64,000 nucleotides of DNA. Origin: Alisma plantago-aquatica. Lineage: Eukaryota > Streptophyta > Magnoliopsida > Alismatales > Alismataceae. The notes under the pieces were generated by a model that was given only the letters and a program-made list of their open reading frames with translations, ran no database searches and was not told where the DNA came from. A program made the translations under genes and the position numbers. Shown piece after piece: positions 24,492 through 38,400 of the stretch (position 1 is its first letter; each line of letters begins with the position of its first letter). The stretch covers positions 1,337,421,915-1,337,485,914 of the forward strand of contig OY856409.1 of NCBI GenBank assembly GCA_963693085.1. Direction: 5' to 3'.

Positions 24492-27400
24492 CTAACAAAC
24501 AAAAGACACGCTTAGTTTCGTGTGCTAAATACAGCCGTACATGTACAAGTAGATATGTAACTAAAGCTAAATTAAAGCTTCAGATGAAAGGGTAAAGACA
24601 TTTTCGTTCATTTTCGATCATCCATATATGTATGTTGCATTTGCCCGCAAGTCCAACTTCCTGTAGATTTTATATGAAAACATAAATTTTGCATTGAATA
24701 AGCAGTGTTTCAAAATCTATCAGCAGGACCCAATATTCTATACCTTAAACAAACTTTAGCCTACCTCTTTCACTAAACTAGTACTACATACTTGTATACC
24801 CACTTTGCCCTTCAGATATCAATCAGATGGAAACCGTAGAACATTATGTGACACCATCTTCAAATTCATTCGTGGATGAGATGAATACCGAAGAACAATC
24901 TGCAACTTGTTTCAGTTTACATATAAGGGCTTACTTTTATTCATCCTGCTGGATTGAACCTCTAGCAATATACTAAAGCTATTATAGTTTATAGTTGTAG
25001 GAAACAAGAAAGCATGTTGCACTGGGTACGAAACTTGGAAACGAGTAGGAAGAAAAGTAAAGGTCGATATGGAGTGACATGAATATAGCAAAGCAAAGAA
25101 GAAATTGGTATAGCTAGGCAAAGAAGAAATTAGTAGTATAGCTAGGCAAAAGAAATTAGTAAATATAGCAAGGCAAAGAAGAAAAAGACGGCAGAAAATG
25201 TAAAGGTTGGTATGGAGTGACATGAAAACAGCTAGATATAGAAGAAATGAGTAGTAGTTCCCGGACGAGGCTACCAATGCTGCAAATCCCACTGGGGTGA
25301 AATTTGGGACATAGAGATGATAGGTTACATATGGCAATTTTAATGCAATCAACCTTTGGAAAGGCGATACTATAATAAGGAAGAAAGGCACATTCTTTAA
25401 GAAAATAGAGAGTACAGAGACTGATAACATATATCAGGCAATAAGCACATGCAACCCTGTTCCAGGAACCAATATGTTGCAACAACTTGCATTTGTGACA
25501 GGACGATGACTTGCAGGGCCGGTGTCTACAATGAAAATACCTGTTTCAATTTTGCATTTAAATAACCACAACGGAAACACCGATATACATTTAAAAGTGA
25601 GATGATTGCTCTAAAAATGAAATGCATGCATTGACACAGGACCAATTGGTAGTGAGCTTATGAGCATCTCAGAGAAAGGGAATTACCAATTCTATTTCAA
25701 CCTAAATCTAAACCACTGATATCCATTTAAAAGTGAGATGAATATACTGACACAACACCAATTGGTAGTAAGCCTATGACCATCTCAGAGAAAGGGAACT
25801 ATTAGTTCTTTTTTCAACCAAAATCGTATCTGGTAAAACAATGAACATATGCTTCCCACAGTGCCATAATAAGCAAAAAGTTTCATGATTTTCTTTAACA
25901 CAGATGGGTAAAATTGTTAACATTGTTATGACAATGACGGCTTATCAGAAATTTTCTAATGTTTCTAACATCCATAACGTTTTGTTTTCATGGATAGACC
26001 TCCCAGCGTACTACAAAATGATTTATTCAGGTTGATACCATCACCTTTTCAGCTGCAGTTGCGAGGGGCAGAACCACATGCCAATGGTAAAGGTCTGGAA
26101 AGGCTGCCAAGATTCAAAAGACCAACCACCCTAGGAGCTAGGCAGCAAAACTATATGTAAAGACATCCGATCTAGCGCTCCAATACTTGTAAAGCCCATA
26201 CTTGTTAAGGCGACAAGCCGCCATGCTTGAACGCTGCTTAGGCGCGCCAAGGTGCGCCTAGGCGTCGCTTAGGCGACTTTAAGAAAATTATATTTCTGTA
26301 TTATACATGTGCTATGATTTTTGTAACATCCCCCCTTCATATATGTGTTATATTTTACCTATATCTATACTTATGGTGTGATTTTTATAACATTTCCCCC
26401 TTCATATATATGCTATATTTCATATAGGTAAATCCACAAAAGTCTGGGTAATCCACTGATATACTTTTTTTTTATTTATACTTGATGTCTATAGTGTATT
26501 TCCCTATTGTATACATACACTTTTATTGTTTGTGCATAGATATATACATATTATACACAACTAAACATGTATGTGTACAGTTTCATTGCTGCGTACGTAA
26601 ATATATACATATTTTAAAAGTTATACTTGGATGCAATTATGCAAAGATGTATTCTGTGGTAATATGTGTATTACAGGTTCTACTAATACTCAAAACAAAC
26701 CTTATGTAAGTTATGTAATCCACCTATATCAGTTTAAACTTGAATAAGGGATTTAGGATAACAGTGATTGAGGATAGGAGTGCTTTCCATAGTATCAGTA
26801 GATAATTTTCCTTACTTAGGGTAATTATCAGCTGATATACATATATAGTGCAGCTAATATGGCTGTTTGAAGTTCCTATGATAAGCAAGAAGGGAGTTAG
26901 TATACGTAGCTAGATATTTATATTGCAATTCAAGAGCTATTCAGGGTGAAAAGATCCCTCAGCATTTAAATTACATTCAAGCTAATACTAAGAAAATTAA
27001 TATAAATAGCTAGAGTATAAGTTCCATTTAATAGTGATATTTTACAACAAACATAGATAAATATATTTAATTTGAATATTAAAACAAGTGTAGATCAAAT
27101 AAATACCTAGATATAGGGTCAGGGGTCCATAAAAAACCATAAAGCGACATATTGGTCAAGGCGCAGGGCGAAGCAACCCCCCTTGGAACGCCTTGACGCC
27201 TAGGCGGCCGCTTAGGCGCGCCTAGGCGTTCGCCTTAACAAGTATGGTAAGGCCCTAAGGTGTCAAGCTTGCAGAAGACACCTGGTTTATAGTATAGTTG
27301 GCAGGTCGGCAGCTGAATTCTTTTTTCAGTTTTTTTTTAGGATAAGCGTTACTAAAATTACACGTGTCAGTAATTGATATCATAATTGCAACACACATCA

Positions 27401-29399
27401 CATTGTAAAAAATTCTACAACTTTAGCTTCCCCGCAGAAAAGTGAGCATGTCTGGCTAAAAATGTGTCATCCAGTTCCCCTTATTGTTAGAAACTTCATC
27501 ACTTTATTTTAGGACCGTAACAACTGATTTCATTCTGTTTATAAGCTGAATGTTAATTCCCCCATAATAATGATGGAGCCATTCATTAAGTGTCATCAGT
27601 AAATACTAGTTCACTTATGGAAAGTTTCTAATCTATTGAGACTTTTACATATAACATTAATTTAGCACATTCGATTGGTTGCAGATATTTCATCAAACCA
27701 AACAGATTTTTAGCCAACCATAGCAGAGAAGGCATAAAATGTGGCAGTCTTACTCTTTTAATGATATGACTTAAATTTTTTTGACGGAATATATAAAACT
27801 TAAGGAAGATCTATGCATGTAGAAGAGGCATTTTCGTTATACAGCATGATAGATAATATATGAAGTGAAGATTATTACCTCTCCTCCCTTGCGTCGTTTT
27901 AATGGCGGTCCATAATCAGCAGATTGCCGTCCCAAATTAAGAACAGATCTCCGTTTTGTTGATCGACCACTTTCTGCTATCCTGTCTTTTGTATTTGACC
28001 TATATTCCCCTGGATACTCATCCTTGAAATCCAACTTTTTATTCTTCTTCTTCTTTGATTTTTTATGTTCTACTTCCTGTCTTTGTGACTCTAACATTCT
28101 CATCTCATATTGTTTCTTCTGTTCCTCAATCCTCCTTTCCTCCATTATTCTTCTTGACTTCTCCTCGGCAATTCTTATTTTATTATTTCTTTTCTCTTCT
28201 TCCCATACTCTACTTTGCGCAACTTGCCTCCTAATTTTCTCTTCAGCAATCCATTGATCCTGCAATCTCTGCTCCTCCATCATAGCCAACTCAGCAATTT
28301 TCTTCATCTTTCTCGATTCCTTATCTGTTCCAACCACATTGGATTGTCCAACTTGTTCCATATGAGTTATGCTCCTAGACTGCTTAATGATGATTTTTTT
28401 CCGAGGTGGATCCTTATCAGCCTCAACTGAGGCTGGTAGTCGAATAACAACTGAAGGTTTTTGAACTTCATGCCGGGTATTTTCAGGTTTCTTTTTGCTG
28501 GAAATAACGATCCTATTGAATCTTGATCCAGATTTTGTTTCCTCAGCATCCGGCACAGGCAGAGGATTCTGCTTAGAAGAACTCGGAACCGCTTGCAAGT
28601 TTTTATCAATATTTTGGTCTGCAGGACCATATTTGACTTTGAAAGTGTGGACTTTCGGCTGTAATTTAGCTGCCGTTTTTTCAGATCTTTCAGGATGAAT
28701 AGCTGCTGCAGGTTCTGTTACTATGCTTTTTTGCCCCAATTTTTTGTTTGGAGTTTTTGATGGAACATGAGTGGTAACTTCTGAGACAAGAGGCTTGCTT
28801 TGTGCTTTTTCCAACTCAGACGGATCTAAACCTTCCTTATATTTGGGGCAATGTTTGTTAGTTCTCATATGGCCGAGCTGTAAAAAGAAATCCTCGTTAT
28901 ATGAGAGAAATGTTGCTTCAATGTTGACTCAAGCAACTATCTCATTTACCTGGCCACAAGCTCCGCAGACGAAATTCTCTCTCACTGGCTTATCAAATGG
29001 TTTCTTATCCTTCACGGCCTATATAATGCAACAAAGGATAAGTAAAATGGCAAACAGATCCAATAAAAATGAACAGATATAATGTAAACTGTAAAGCATG
29101 TAGATGAGGTTTCCAGAAGGATTCACCCTTAAGAAATTGTACTTGCAATGCATGAGAAAGATCTATGCTCCGGCATGAAGGGGAATGGTACAAGATGTTT
29201 TTTACTTAATTCTTATTCAATTATTGTAATGTGTACATTTAGTCCCATACTGCTTAAATGTCTCCTCTTTAGTTTCTCTCCGTCTTATATAAGGAGAGAC
29301 GTATTGTAGATTAATCATCCAGTAGCAATTTTCACTTTAAATTTTACACTTATCAAAGGTAATTACTGATAACATTAGTATAAAATATTCACACTAGTA

Positions 29400-29446
<47 letters not shown>

Positions 29447-32400
29447 GTGAGTTATTTTATTCTTGACTTAATGTAACTGCAAATACAGAAGTGCTTTATC
29501 CATAAAACAGTCCCCACTTTGTTTCAGTCCATAAATGGCTTTGCCCAAGCGACAAACTTTGGATGACCCCCCTTGATTAACAAATCCAGGAGGCTGCTCC
29601 ATGTAGACTTCCTCATGTAGCCATACAAAAAAGCATTTTGACATCCAATTGGAATAAAGGCTAGTCAGAATTTACTACTATAGAAATAAGTACACAGACA
29701 GAGTTCAGGCGAGCAACAGGAGAAAAAGTCCCAAAATAATCCACGCCATATGTCTGAGTGTCGCCTTTGGCTACAAGACGAGTTTTCAACCACTTAATAG
29801 TGCCATCTGGTTGATACTTGATCGTAAAGATCCAGCGGCAACCGACAGGTGAACAATTATTCGGTGCATCCACCTAACTCCCATGTATGCCGATCAGTAA
29901 GAGCCTGCATTTCAGATTCCATAACTTGACGCAATGCAGGATGTAGAAGAGCCTGGGTAGCAGTTTTAGGAATAGAAACAGCAGATAGAGCAGAAAGTGA
30001 AATTGGAAAAACTTGGGAACAAGTTAACAATAGAACAGAAATTCCCAATGGAATGTTGAGTGCAAGACCTATTCCCTTTTCGTAAATTGATTGGAATATC
30101 CTGAAATTTCGCTTGATATTGTGATTTCGACACCATCAGATACAATATTCTATAAGCATAACGATAGGATCGCAAATACCAATATATTGATAGGTACACC
30201 GCCAAATACTGACAAATTTCAATGAAATTACCAGTGCGCTGACAAAAATATTGTGTTTTGCATGTGTGAGCCTATTTTTGAGATTGAGAGGAGAAAAGAG
30301 GGAGCAAAGGGGGCTTCGACAATTAGGGCTCAAGTAAGCCTAATACAAGGTATACTTTTATATTTTCTATCATCTGTCTCATATACACCTCATCTATCTT
30401 AATTAATAAATAAATTCATCCAAAAAGCCCTAAATGAAAGACTTTCTAATCTATTTCTTTATGTAACTTCCTGATTGTATGTATTCATAGATCTACAATA
30501 ATATCTCATGATATACATTACAGTTCATCACAATATAGCTAATACTCAAATAATACGAGTATGATTTGCAATGATATAGTAGTAACTAATTATAATACAT
30601 ATGTTCTTACTATTAGTAACATTAAGCATAGAAAGGAAGAAAAAGTAATAGAAATACAAGGAAAAAAATGTAGTAGTCAGCAACATAGACACGAACCACT
30701 ATTGTGAAAAAGTATAGATTGTGTAAATTTCTAATCTTATACATTTTTGTGTATGGCACTTGCTACACATATCTGACAACATGGACATGCTCGACATGGT
30801 AACTTCACCTATATTATCCCATATTACGCCTTTTGTATTTATCACACTGTTAGAATATAGCCTATTTAGTTATTAGGTTATTAGTCAATTGTCTACATGG
30901 GCATGTTGCCCATGGCCCATTAGGGTTAAGTCGCTTCCTTTGTGTTTCCTTGTTATACCCTCCTTTCCTATATATAGGACAGGGGTGTACATATCAATAG
31001 AACAACATAACATTAACGTATACCCTTCTTCACACACACAATTGTCAATGAGCTAGGGCAATATTAGATCATGTGGTAATAAACAATGGCAGAGAAATAA
31101 GGTGTAATGTTAGTGATGTTACCTAACTTCCTCCATAGTTGTGAAGCCAATTGCCAATGTCAGTGATTGACTTTGAAGAAGAGCAAGAGAAAGCCGTGGT
31201 GAAGTTTCTTTCAGAATCTAATATAGTGCATATAGAGACATGCTTAGGTTTATAGAAATTACATGGCTGAGAATAATATGCTCATCACATCAAGAAGTTC
31301 GTGTTGGGCAACAACAATTAAGAAGGGAAGGTCAACCAGGCTATCTACCATAAAATTCAGACTTTTTCTTTCACTAAAATCAACTATCGATGTTAAAAAT
31401 GTACATGTATCTAGTAGAATCTGAATATCTAATAACAGTAATATATAAACTCTACTTTCCTTCAGACTTGACATTCTTTCTATTCAAAGATATTACATGA
31501 AGGACGCTCTCTTGTATATTGAATATATGATGTTATTGCATAAGTATGTGTATTTATGTTTATGGATTGTCCTAATATTTCACAGCATAACTCCTTCGTT
31601 ATGAATGGGTCAAACATGGGTCCCTTCATTGGGGATTGTCGAGTCGCACTGCTAGGGCTACCCGTCTCCTCATCATGACTGACATTTTGGGCAAATAAAT
31701 TGACTAATTAAGTAATGGAAACTCATTTATTTCATCTGAAAATCTTCTATGTTTACCCAAAAAATGTTGCATATTTTGTTGTTTATTTCATATTGTTCAA
31801 CAAAAAAACATGCATATTTCTTTTCATATGCAATTATACATGCACATTTTTATATACATTATTCCAGGTCATTTTTGTAACAGATTAAATACATACATAT
31901 ATACGTTATACACACATATGTATATATTAAGAAACATATTTTGCTCTCATATAGAGTTGTGTCATTGTCCTATATTTTAAAGGATTTATGTGTCGTGTTA
32001 GTTCCCATGTCTAGAGACATGTAACTTCCACCTAGATGCTAATTAAATTGTGAGCCTATCTACCAAAATAAAATATTGGCTTTCAACATTAGAATGCTGC
32101 AAAAGCATAGAAGATCTCGCATCATGTGTGGTTAAGATACATGTCATGTTGGTTGTCCACACGGCATATAAGATAATTCATGAATTGCATAACATATAAA
32201 AGAGAAATGTGTCGGAGGAACACAATGTGTAAAAAATGATGGTGTCAAAAAAGGTAGTATATACAGGGCCACGGGTTACATTGTGTGAAAGTTCACACGC
32301 CTTATGACAGTCGAAGCAATAGCAACTACACACAATGTCACATTGCCGCCATGTGATCATAGCACATGTGTCGATGCTGGGGAAGCGGCGACAACAAAAA

Positions 32401-35400
32401 CTTGATCACATGTCATGTGATCAAGCACATGTCGGGCAACAGAAACACGCATTAGAAAACAAACTAGGGGGTCCCAAAAGGCTAAGAACGATCCACTGGA
32501 ACAAACAAAATAGAGACAGATAGGAATTTTACAATTCTACGTGTTGTCTCCTACTTGTTGGTTATATGGTACCAACTTCCATAAAGTGTAGGTAGTGAGG
32601 GTAGGTAGCGAGAAATTGACGAAGTGTAGGGAAATAAACGATAAAATCAAATTTGATCATATCGATTATCCCAAAATATAGTAGATTGTCGTGGCTCTGA
32701 TACCACTGTAGGGAAATAAGGCTACAGAATAGGCAACAAGATTAAAAAAATTAACTACCATATTCCACAAAAACCAACGGATCGTGTTAATAACTATAAG
32801 ATGAGAAGGATAGTTTCGAGGATATACCTGGTCCTAGAGTAAGTCCAGCGACATCTCCTCGTCGTTGTAGATACGCAATTGTCTTCTAGTTCCACTAGGA
32901 CTCGTCTGACTGCTGCACGCCATGGTCTGCACCATAGACTGTAGGTTGACGTCCTCCTAGCGGCAGGCAACAACCTCCACGCCTCTATGGAACTCCACAC
33001 GAACCGCCTAGAACTCATGTCGTCCTACTAGAACGGACAGGAAGGCGTTGACCCTCCCGTCGGTGTACTACACACAATTGCTCTCCCACAATTGTTTATC
33101 CCTTACTATCCCTCCCTTTAGTGGGTAGGACTTGCTTGGGCTCTCTATCGCTTACCACAACTAGAGAGGAGAACAACTGTAAAAAACAATTGAGTTGTGT
33201 TCTGCAAAGGCCACAATACCCCTCAATTTATAGGAGGGTTAAGGTATGGGTTCCTAATCTATGTGAGTGGAAGGAACCGGAAGATCTTGAATTTTCATAA
33301 CATGCGAGTGTCGAACCGGTCGAATGACAACTGAGACGATCGTTTGGCATGCGAGCCGAGCGGTTCGCACTGTGAAAAGATCGTTTCGTCGTTTCCCAAT
33401 AGCATATGAATTTGGCAATTCGTTTCTAATTAATGCTAAACATCAATTCTCTACATCAACAGAATTGAGCAAGTGAAACAATCTTCTTTTCTAATGAATT
33501 TGGGAAATTGACTAGAACCTTCCGCCGGCACAACCGAGCCGATCGGATCACTAGGTGAACCGGTGTCTCTCTCTACCTGAACCAGTAGGTTCACCCAGTG
33601 AGCCGATCAGTTAGTGCATGTTTCATGCATAAATCAGCCAATTCAATATCCAACCAACCCGACACTCCAATCGGTCGTTTAGCCGATCGGTTGGGAGTCC
33701 AGTTAGTTTTTTTTAGTCCAGTTAGTTGGTTTGTTGCGTGAATTGAATGCCTAAACACTTTAGTAATCAATTCAATCAACATTCAAGATTAAACTCCTCT
33801 TCTAGGTCAAGACCTATGTGTGTAACCCTATGGGCCCCAAATTACGTTGGCAGTGAATGTCCATAACAACTTATGACATCACAAGCAATGAGTGGTGCCT
33901 AGTCACACATCAATGTTACCCAAGTAAATAGAAAGTTGGAGAACAATTTCTACATACAATTTGTGTATGGTGTTACAGTGTTTGTATAGTTCCTTTGTCA
34001 CTGATATCCAGACTGAACTCGAGACATGGAGTACTCATCCTCTTCAACATTCAATCTTGTTCTTTGAACCAGAGCAGACTATCTGAGATATATGTAAGCT
34101 CAATATCATATATTGACTCACATGTGCATGGACATGCATTTCTCAATCTTGCTAATCAAGAGACCTAGGATATCATACTCCTGTAGGAGGGACAAATCCC
34201 ATCTACATCGCTCACAGTCAGTCCCCATGTGTCACAGTCACCCAATCATCACCGTTATGACAACCCTTATTTCAGGATTACGTTTGGTGATGTCAAAGCA
34301 TACCAAACGACATGTGACGAGTATAGTGATTTCAGGTCTAAGAACCACAATCACCACCATCGCAATGACAGTTGACTATGACTATCATGGTAATCGCTTT
34401 CATGTGTCAGTCTCATGGTGGGTCTGTCTGATACATTGTTCTCTAACATGTATTTGTGTGCTTGGTTTGATATCGCCATATCATGACTAATGAGATTCTG
34501 TCATCAACCAACTCACACTCTGATCTTGTGTGTCACTGTTGTCTATCAACCTTCCCCAATAACAACCGATCAGGGACATAATGAGAATGTATATGTATAC
34601 TCTTAACATCTGTATGATCTCATCGTTCAAGTTATGTACTTAAAACATATGTCATTGAGCAATATCATTCCCTAGACATTTATAATGTTACATCAGTATC
34701 TCATAATTGAATTAAATAGAATAAATTAGAAGCTTGTCTTTATTTATTAATCAAATCATTTACATATTATGCTATTACAATCATCATATGATTGGCTCTC
34801 TGGCATACATACCAATAGGATTTATATTTCAAGTAAAACAGGGGCTGCTATGAACAGGAAATAAAGATTAGGAGGAAAAGAGAGCATATGTAACATTGAA
34901 GAAATAGTATGAGGGGAAAAAAGAAGAGCAAAAGCTAACTATGTTCAATGTCTTACTATCACATAATAAACCATAGGTAGAAAGTCTATCCAGTGTCTTA
35001 TGAACAAATGATAAACCCATATAATACCAAGTCTATCCAGTTTTTCATGATCACACAATGAACCAGAACATTGCCAAGTTCAATATAATAAATATTGAAC
35101 ACTGTGATCCGTGTCACTGCCACATAAACGCTTTTCACAATAGTGTTGCCAGATATCACAATTGCATACTTCATGTAGTTGCCATTGAATTCATGAAGCA
35201 AGAGCATTTCCATTAAATCAAAATGACTACATAATATGTATAGTGTTCAACAAAGATGCAACTGGCAAAGGGAACTTTACATTGTTAAAGGTATCAAGAA
35301 CTCCCTGGTCCCAAGTCAGTCAAACCACTCATTTTTCTTGAATGTAAGAAAAGGTAATTTGATATTCATGGTTTCTCATTTAAGTGTTATTCAGACCAAA

Positions 35401-38400
35401 AATGGAATGAAAGGAAATTCACTCAACTATAATTGAATCGTGAAAGAGACAAAGTTGCAAGATGAGAATACATAAAATCATGATTTTGAAATCTGACCCC
35501 ACCCAGCAGTTCTATCAGGTCGGATGGAGTTGGACCTCGTTTTTTGCCAAGACCCGGCTTTGAACTGGTGACCCCGGCCAGTTCAACTCTAGGTTGTTTA
35601 AGGCGGCTAGGCGGTGGGTTTTACCCTATGGGCGCCTAGCCCACCTAGGCGGGCGCGTAGGCTTTTCCGGACGTTTTATTTTTTTTATTTTCAGTTATCT
35701 ATTGATTTATACTCATGATACTACATACAATTTATTAACTATTTGTTCATTAAATGTTACCACATGCCTAACTTGTATTGATAACTGTTGGGAGGATCAG
35801 AGGAAGGAGAATTAAGAGGATGAATTACAACAACAGGAGGAAAATAAGTTGGAACTGCAGGAGAAAGAAAACAGAAAAAGAAATGCAACTGACTTGTATG
35901 AAAAAGTCAGAAAAAGAAATACACAACATTAGTAGAGGAGATGTGGAGGAGGAAGAAGTTAGATAATCAAAGGTAAAGCAGCTGTAAAGGAGTTGTTGGA
36001 GGAGACCTAGGGGGGAGAAGAAGAGATCAGCAAACTTTAACGCATAAATGCAAACAGAGGTAGCTGTTGGAGTTGAAAGCATGAGAAGCAGTACTAGTAG
36101 TCCAGTAGATGTGGGAGCAAGAGGTGTTGTTCAAGTGTAAATTTCTGAAATAAGTAACATGGAGATAGCAGTAAGAGGGGACATAGGGATAGGGGGGAGT
36201 CATAAACAATTAAGAAGCAGCAGTAGCAGGAACAGGAAATGCAGGAACAATTGTGAGAGAAAGGAAAGAAAAGAAGCTAGAATAGGAGACATGAGAAAGT
36301 ACAAAAAAGTAAAGAAACAGTAGTCTAAAGCATGGCCGGGTTTTGTTGGTTTTGTTTTTCTCTCTCGAAATGGTTAGGCACACCCGGATGGGTTTTTTTT
36401 TCTCTCTAAATGGTCATGTCACTAATATGAATCACCTCCTACTCAATCCCAATATTCCATACATTAAAATATTCACCTATTAAGTCTTTTGTAACTTCTT
36501 TAGAGTGGTGCAGTACCATTGGGATTCTTGATTACAATTGGATGCTTGATTTTATATGTTTGATGTTCCAAAATTCATCATAAAATGGTTTCGTATACTG
36601 GATTATATACATAAAAGTATAGACACACATGCCAATGAAATGTACAATTATACACACATTCTTACTATCAGATTATATATATACACATAAACATACAATA
36701 CATGCATGTATGTATGATCATACTATATATATGGTGTCATGTTCATGTCACCGAGTCGAGCAGACAGTTGAACCAGAGTCCCATGACCTAGAAGCTTTGC
36801 TAAGTCGATCTAGTTCAGCAAACCTTCGATAAAATCATAACAGACATGTGAAAAATAAATGACAAAGTCATACAACTTCATGCATACCTTTAACATATCT
36901 TTTGCAACTTTGATTTGTTTCTTGGTGGTAGCACTAATCACAATATCACTCTTTTCGTTCCCCTTTTTCAATTTTGCCTTGGTTGGAACACTCTTTTCGG
37001 TAGATAATGATTCGTCCTGCATAAAAGTCACGAATTTTAGCTTAGTCAATTAAAAAAGGGCAAAGACAGTCACAGTACCTCCTTTGTGTCTTGCTTCATG
37101 AGATCAGTTGGGGCAAAGGGAACATCACATTTTGCTAGATTTGTTCCCTGCCCTACAATGTTATTTGTTTTTTTTACTGTATCAGCACCACCAGATCCTA
37201 ACTTTGCTTCATTTTGAGGCGGTTGTTTCTTCAGTTTCTTTATCTTGGATTCAATCCCTAAAATCAAATACACTTTCTGAATCAAGGGACAAGCAGATAG
37301 AACGAAATAAGCAAAGCAACAAAGACGAGAAATAAATAAACCAACAAACCTAACCTGTAAATAAACTCTTTTATTTTGTGAAATAAACCAATAATCTTGT
37401 TTTACTAGAATACTGAAAAATAGAGTTATAAAGACTGTTAAACAATTATATTAGTTAGATTAGTCATTATCTGGGTAAATTAAATGGGTTTTGGCTAGTA
37501 GCCCATCAGTTACAAGAATAAGTGTAAGACCCCTAACCTTGCTTAATTCACAAACTAAATTATTTGGATTGATTGGATGCTTAGTTTCAAAATTAAATAT
37601 CAATTTTTCGATTTAAATCAGATGATAAAGTTATGTTTAAAATTTGAATCAAATCAGACAATATTTGCTCAAGTTATACAATTTCATGTAATTTCTGGAC
37701 CTTTATGCAATTAACCTTTTTCCACGGGTCTAAGGACAATTTAACACTTGCTTGAGTTGCTTCATGATGTTCTTAAGAATCTTACAAATTTTCTTCTCCT
37801 TTGGATGCTTTTGAGCTTTGGTTTCATGGGATTTATTTATGTATAACTTTGCTAGTAGTAGTGTTATGTTTTCCTCGGCCGATGGCTCGGTGTTCGATGG
37901 GGGTTCTGCCATCTCATCGGTCCAATGGATAGGAGTGCCCGACAGAGACAAACGGACGGGCTTTCGGTGACCAATGAGTTCCCGGTGATCGGGCGAGCTC
38001 CCAATGACCGGTGAGTTTTCAGTGACCGATGAGTATTCTAAGACGACAATTTTATAGGCAACGAGTGAGCAATCTGCCCTTGTGCCCAACGAGCTTCTAG
38101 ACCGATGAACTTTCTCTCTCGTTGTGTGTGTGCCTCACCGAGCATCAATCGAAGGGATTTTTGAACCAAAACCGACGAGCTTTTCTGTGGGTTGACCGAC
38201 GAGTCTTTCGAGTCGTTGCTCGACGATGGGACTAAACCGCACAGACCTCCACCCACCTATAAATACCCCTTTCTCTCTCTCCTCTCATCTTTTTCCATCT
38301 TGGTGCTGCAATTAGGAGGTTGACGAGAACCCATCGGGGACGATGATCGCTGGTTGTTGTAGGTGCATGCTCAAGTTCAGGTTCTCCTTGGACTGATATA

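Larger units (their letters stand above)
29019..36887 (-). other. TAF1 intron (7.9 kb)
   Basis: GT-AG intron, phase 0, between the second lysine-rich exon and the first zinc-knuckle exon. It is filled with copia debris and LTRs listed separately. Stretches 31,013-32,690, 34,818-35,590 and 36,350-36,887 show nothing I recognise apart from a 25-nt near-perfect palindrome at 32,401-32,425. Confidence 0.85.

Noticed and set aside
24912..25485. Phe/Leu-rich minus-strand frames of 109-172 codons
   Set aside because: They lie within the last TAF1 intron, have low-complexity hydrophobic composition and overlap a degenerate tandem repeat; no family recognised.
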